A DNA stretch of 64,000 bases from Pseudomonadaceae bacterium SI-3 (GTDB taxonomy: Bacteria > Pseudomonadota > Gammaproteobacteria > Pseudomonadales > Pseudomonadaceae): contig CP026511.1 in assembly GCA_004010935.1 (NCBI GenBank), forward strand, positions 3,906,001 through 3,970,000. The letters are read 5' to 3'. Below the pieces are notes generated by a model, which was not told where the DNA came from, did not search any database, and worked only from the letters and a program-made list of their open reading frames with translations. The translations under genes and the position numbers were made by a program. Of this stretch, positions 60,690 through 64,000 are shown one piece after another. The number at the start of each line of letters is the position of its first letter. Position 1 is the stretch's first letter.

Positions 60690-61499
60690 ATGAGCACGCG
60701 CCCGCCCACCGCCATTACCAACCCCTGGAGCCACCTGCGCCACCTCACCCCGGCGCGTATCGCTTTGGGTCGTGCGGGCACCAGCCTGCCCACCGATGCC
60801 CAGCTGGATTTCCAGTTCGCTCATGCGCAGGCACGCGACGCCGTGCATCTATCCCTCGACACCGAAGAACTGGCTCATCAGCTTCAGGACAAAGGGTTCA
60901 GGACCCTGCAACTGCGCTCCGCAGCCGCTGACCGCTACATTTACCTCCAGCGCCCGGACCTGGGACGACGGCTGGACGAGCCTTCCGCCGAACAGCTGAC
61001 AGACCACACCACTGAACACGCCGAGGGCTACGACCTGGCGATCGTCATTGCCGATGGCCTGTCAGCGCTCGCCGTCCAGCGCCACGCCCTACCCTTGCTT
61101 CAGCGCATCGAAGAACAGATCGAAAAGGATGGCTGGAGCCTCGCCCCCATCAGCCTGGTGCAACAGGGCCGTGTCGCGCTGGGCGATGAAGTGGGCGAGC
61201 GGCTCAAGGCGAAGATGGTGGTGATGCTCGTGGGCGAACGCCCAGGCTTGAGCTCGCCGGACAGCCTCGGCCTGTACTTCACCTACGACCCGAAGGTCGG
61301 CCGTACCGATGCCGATCGCAACTGCATCTCCAACATCCGCCTGGAGGGCCTGAACTACAACCTAGCCGCGCACCGCCTGATCCACCTGATGCGCGAAGCC
61401 TGCCGCCGCCAACTCTCAGGGGTGACGCTGAAGGACGAAGCGGAAGTGCTCAGCCTCGACGACGACAAGCCGAAGACCGGCAACTTCCTGCTGGGTTGA
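60690..61499 (+). CDS. eutC: Ethanolamine ammonia-lyase small (beta) subunit
   Basis: A 269-residue partner of EutB that binds cobalamin. The family segments [36 protein letters not shown] and [20 protein letters not shown] are present. A GGAG site precedes ATG 60690. Unusually, it is 196 nt from eutB because an inverted REP pair lies between. Confidence 0.95.
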   Translation: MSTRPPTAITNPWSHLRHLTPARIALGRAGTSLPTDAQLDFQFAHAQARDAVHLSLDTEELAHQLQDKGFRTLQLRSAAADRYIYLQRPDLGRRLDEPSAEQLTDHTTEHAEGYDLAIVIADGLSALAVQRHALPLLQRIEEQIEKDGWSLAPISLVQQGRVALGDEVGERLKAKMVVMLVGERPGLSSPDSLGLYFTYDPKVGRTDADRNCISNIRLEGLNYNLAAHRLIHLMREACRRQLSGVTLKDEAEVLSLDDDKPKTGNFLLG

Positions 61500-61546
61500 A
61501 CCGCAGCAAATTCGATACGTTGCAAGCCGAGTCACCGAGCGGCCGC

Positions 61547-61975
61547 TCAGGCTCCCGGCAACACCAGAACCGCGTCGATTTCGAACAGCATTCCATCCAG
61601 CGCCAGCCGTGGCACTGGAATCAGGGTGCAGGCTGGCTTCATCTCCGTGCCGAACGCCCGCTCCAATTCCTCTCCCAGCACGCCCAACCGCTGCTCGCTG
61701 TGATCGACGATCAACACCGTCAGTTTTGCGACCTGCGCAGGCTCCCCACCGGCCGCCTCGATGCCGATCAGCAGGTTGGCCATGGCCTGCCGCACCTGCT
61801 CACGAAAGTCATCCGATAGCCGACCGTCCTCGGTCTCCCCGCCCTGCCCGGCAATGAACGCCAACCGCGCGCCAGCAGGCACCATCGCGATATGGGAGTA
61901 ACCGTTCGGCGCCGGGTCGTACAGACCAGGCGGATTGATCATCGCGGGTCTGGATGATGTCTTCGAATCATTCAT
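61547..61975 (-). CDS. RidA family protein (YjgF/YER057c/UK114)
   Basis: A 142-residue member of the RidA fold (SHIAMVPAGARLAFIAGQGG, then EQVRQAMANLLIGIEAAGG and AKLTVLIVDHSE). The catalytic Arg of true RidA (near residue 105) is not clearly placed: the corresponding C-terminal segment reads CTLIPVPRLALDGMLFEIDA, which has an Arg. It could deaminate reactive enamines or act on a pathway-specific substrate; the family includes many divergent members. Convergent with eutC and opposite in orientation to mtfA. Confidence 0.85.
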   Translation of the reverse strand: MNDSKTSSRPAMINPPGLYDPAPNGYSHIAMVPAGARLAFIAGQGGETEDGRLSDDFREQVRQAMANLLIGIEAAGGEPAQVAKLTVLIVDHSEQRLGVLGEELERAFGTEMKPACTLIPVPRLALDGMLFEIDAVLVLPGA

Positions 61976-62117
61976 GCTGCCTCCAATGTCAGGTTGGGAG
62001 CGGAAGCGCCGCCTCCTCGACCCACCATAGCGAAGCGGCGACTCGATGACGACCCGACAGCTTGCCGATGGTCCGCACCCCGCTTAAGGTTGTCGCCCCC
62101 TGGCTGGAGGCTTTTTC

Positions 62118-62930
62118 ATGTGGTCATTTCGCGATTGGCGCCGCAAACGCATCCTCGCCCGCCTCGCCATCGAACCTGCCCTCTGGCAGCGCATACTGGA
62201 CAGCCTGCCGATCCTCGACGGCTTGACCCAGGAGGAAACCGAGCGCCTGCGTGAGCGCAGCCTCCTGTTTCTGCATGCCAAGCGCCTGACCGCCCTGCCC
62301 GGCGTCGAACTGCAGCCGGCAGATCGCCTGCGCCTGGCCGCGCAAGCGCAGCTGCCGCTGCTGCATCTGGCCGATCTGGACTGGTACCAAGGCTTCCATG
62401 AAATCGTGATATACCCGGGCGACTTTCACAGCCCGCAGAAGCACCGCGACTCGGCCGGCGTGGTGCATGAGTGGGACGGCCAGCACAGCGGTGAGGCCTG
62501 GCTGCAGGGCCCTGTCATTCTGGCCTGGCCCGGGGTTAAGGAAAGCGGCAGCTGGGAAGGCTACAACCTGGTGATCCACGAGCTCGCGCATAAGCTCGAC
62601 ATGCTCAACGGCGATGCCAACGGCCTTCCGCCACTGCACGCCAACATGCATATCGAGAGCTGGGCGACGGCGATGCAAAGCGCCTATGACAGGCTCAACC
62701 GAACGCTGGACGCCAACCCAGACGCCCATACCGACATTGATCCCTATGCCGCCGAAAATCCGGCCGAGTTCTTCGCCGTCACCAGCGAATACTTCTTCAG
62801 CGCGCCGGATCTGCTGCACCAGAGCTATCCCGAGGTGTACGCCCAGCTCCAGGCCTTCTACCGCCAGGACCCACTGACGCGTCTTCGAGACCTGCAAACG
62901 AGCCATCCCGACTACGCGGAACCTCACTGA
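62118..62930 (+). CDS. mtfA: MtfA-type zinc peptidase (M90)
   Basis: A 270-residue protein of the MtfA/DUF980 family. The zinc-binding HELAH motif is at 154-158 (VIHELAHKLDML) with the third ligand expected in the downstream EFFAVTSEYFF (about 217-227). In E. coli MtfA inactivates the Mlc repressor and so affects glucose transport; whether that holds here is unknown. Start ATG 62118 follows GGAGG. Confidence 0.9.
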   Translation: MWSFRDWRRKRILARLAIEPALWQRILDSLPILDGLTQEETERLRERSLLFLHAKRLTALPGVELQPADRLRLAAQAQLPLLHLADLDWYQGFHEIVIYPGDFHSPQKHRDSAGVVHEWDGQHSGEAWLQGPVILAWPGVKESGSWEGYNLVIHELAHKLDMLNGDANGLPPLHANMHIESWATAMQSAYDRLNRTLDANPDAHTDIDPYAAENPAEFFAVTSEYFFSAPDLLHQSYPEVYAQLQAFYRQDPLTRLRDLQTSHPDYAEPH

Positions 62931-63009
62931 CCTGGGGCCGTCGAATGCGCGCATGACGTGCCAGCCAAGTCCGCTACGCCCGGCATGGCAAAACGCCCGA
63001 CACTGCGCC

Positions 63010-63015
63010 TATAAT
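63010..63015 (+). promoter_or_regulatory. Likely -10 element of ppa
   Basis: Exact TATAAT, followed by a GC-rich discriminator (CGCGCCCAC), 53 nt upstream of the ppa ATG. The -35 region is weak (TGGCAA at 18 nt spacing). Confidence 0.5.
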
Positions 63016-63068
63016 CGCGCCCACTTTTTTCGCCCCAGGCCGCCTCGGCCGACCACGGAGCAATGTTC

Positions 63069-63596
63069 ATGAGCTACAGCAAAGTCCCGGCCGGCAAAGA
63101 CCTGCCAAACGACATCTACGTCGCCATCGAAATCCCGGCCAACCACGCGCCGATCAAATACGAAATCGATCACGACACCGACTGCCTGTTCGTCGACCGC
63201 TTCATGGCCACGCCGATGTTCTACCCGGCCAACTACGGCTTCATCCCTCACACCCTGGCCGACGATGGCGACCCGCTAGACGTACTGGTCGTGACGCCCT
63301 ACCCAGTTGCCCCAGGCTCCGTCATCCGCTGCCGTCCAGTGGGCGTGCTGAACATGACCGACGAAGCCGGCGGCGACGCCAAGTTGATTGCCGTCCCGCA
63401 TGACAAGCTGAGCCAGCTGTACGTGGACGTGAAGGAATACACCGACCTGCCGCCGCTGCTGATCGAGCAGATCAAGCACTTCTTCGAGAACTACAAGGAT
63501 CTCGAGAAGGGCAAGTGGGTCAAGGTCGAAGGCTGGGAAGGCGCCGACGCCGCCCGCGCCGCCATCATCAAAGCTGCCGAGGCTTATCAGAAGTAA
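63069..63596 (+). CDS. ppa: Inorganic pyrophosphatase
   Basis: A 175-residue soluble family I pyrophosphatase that drives biosynthesis by hydrolysing PPi. Signature residues: the [16 protein letters not shown] region, [10 protein letters not shown] (the aspartates that bind metal), and [13 protein letters not shown] start at ATG 63069, two codons inside the open frame, because the GGAG then lies at the proper distance (8 nt); ATG 63063 would be too close. Followed by a strong terminator. Confidence 0.97.
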   Translation: MSYSKVPAGKDLPNDIYVAIEIPANHAPIKYEIDHDTDCLFVDRFMATPMFYPANYGFIPHTLADDGDPLDVLVVTPYPVAPGSVIRCRPVGVLNMTDEAGGDAKLIAVPHDKLSQLYVDVKEYTDLPPLLIEQIKHFFENYKDLEKGKWVKVEGWEGADAARAAIIKAAEAYQK

Positions 63597-63613
63597 GCCG
63601 AAGCACTGAAGAA

Positions 63614-63638
63614 AAGCCGGCCACAAGCCGGCTTTTTT
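63614..63638 (+). terminator. Intrinsic terminator after ppa
   Basis: AAGCCGGC-CACA-AGCCGGCTTTTTT: a GC stem with a six-T tail, 17 nt after the ppa stop. Confidence 0.88.
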
Positions 63639-63660
63639 ATGCCTCGATTTTCGTACTACC

Positions 63661-63933
63661 TCATTTGAACGTGAGCTTGCTCCCGGCGTTAAACCGTCCG
63701 CCCCGGCGCGGGTTCGTAATACGACCGAAGCCGCCGTTGATTCGCAGATTGTCGTAGTAGTCGCGGCCGAACAGGTTAACGACGCCCAAATGAGCCTCCC
63801 AGCGCTGATCGCTATCCAGCAGAGGCCAGCCACTACGTGCATTGGTGGCGACATCGCCGGCTACGCGGCTCTCGTTGGCGCTGTAGCGCATTGTTGCTCC
63901 TGCGCCCTCAAATTGACCGGCACTTACCAGTCC
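63661..63933 (-). pseudogene. C-terminal fragment of a TonB-dependent receptor
   Basis: The minus-strand open frame (about 90 codons, from just after an in-frame TAA at 63934-63936) ends in a typical beta-barrel finish: RWEAHLGVVNLFGRDYY...RRGGRFNAGSKLTFK. This resembles the last strands of TonB-dependent outer membrane receptors, which usually need about 650-800 residues. The in-frame stop, with AGDVYLRYKR preceding it in the same frame, suggests a decayed gene, but the rest lies beyond the window edge and a frameshift cannot be excluded. The fragment has a poor ribosome-binding site of its own. Confidence 0.45.
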
Positions 63934-64000
63934 TTACCGCTTGTAGCGAAGGTAGACATCACCTGCGCGAGACGTTACAGCTGGACACGCGTCTGCCGCA

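Overview
The window is chromosomal DNA from a gammaproteobacterium of the Pseudomonas group, most likely the P. stutzeri (Stutzerimonas) branch. The reasons are Pseudomonas-type proteins (PilS/PilR, a short Hfq, HflK with the N-terminus MAWNEPGGNSNN), families largely restricted to pseudomonads (PP0621, DUF3094, DUF2333), REP elements of Pseudomonas type, and long stretches of gene order shared with P. aeruginosa. Genus is an inference; there is no rRNA or other decisive marker here. No prophage, insertion sequence, integrase, CRISPR array or secretion/toxin island was seen. Most of the window is housekeeping.

Layout. (1) 1-8815: zapE (cut by the window edge), trpS and an alpha/beta hydrolase on the minus strand; yhcB/zapG; nadC; a DUF1631 protein; a DUF3094 membrane peptide; type II NADH dehydrogenase. 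(2) 8900-9310: a minus-strand tRNA operon Asn-Pro-Lys with its own promoter and terminator. (3) 9424-13874: clpB with a sigma-32 type heat-shock promoter, pgeF and rluD. (4) 14164-18495: bamD, a PP0621 protein, then the type IV pilus two-component pair pilS-pilR. (5) 18535-25768: a DUF2333 protein, a REC-REC-GGDEF diguanylate cyclase next to a CtpL-like chemoreceptor, and a YgiQ radical SAM protein. (6) 25879-36450: a long minus-strand run rnr-rlmB-hybrid histidine kinase-rpsF-rpsR-DUF2232-rplI-dnaB-alr, the kinase being the odd member. (7) 36563-36967: two tRNA-Leu(CAG) genes. (8) 37090-50051: purA, hisZ, hflC, hflK, hflX, hfq, miaA, mutL, amiB, tsaE, nnrD, all minus (the classic hfq superoperon), with queG divergent. 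(9) 51348-55744: a second-type FtsH protease, a YceK-like lipoprotein, ubiX and mpl. (10) 55960-61499: an ethanolamine catabolic cluster (aldehyde dehydrogenase, ethanolamine permease, eutB, eutC). (11) 61547-63596: a RidA protein, mtfA and ppa, and at the end a broken TonB-dependent receptor tail.

How genes work together. The ethanolamine genes form a compact pathway: Eat imports ethanolamine, EutBC (coenzyme B12 dependent) splits it to acetaldehyde and ammonia, and the aldehyde dehydrogenase makes acetate; no microcompartment shell genes are present. PilS-PilR control pilin transcription through sigma-54. HflK/HflC normally modulate a membrane FtsH, and an accessory FtsH paralogue lies about 10 kb away. 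RlmB/Rnr, the S6-S18-L9 operon, RluD, MiaA, TsaE, QueG and the tRNAs form a strong translation theme.

I did not find a convincing undescribed system. The best leads are the FtsH paralogue at a gene-order junction, the orphan hybrid kinase inserted into the rnr-rpsF interval, an intrinsic terminator placed just before dnaB, an inverted REP pair separating eutB from eutC, a sigma-54-like promoter before the ethanolamine genes with no adjacent regulator, and the extra C-terminal domain on TrpS.
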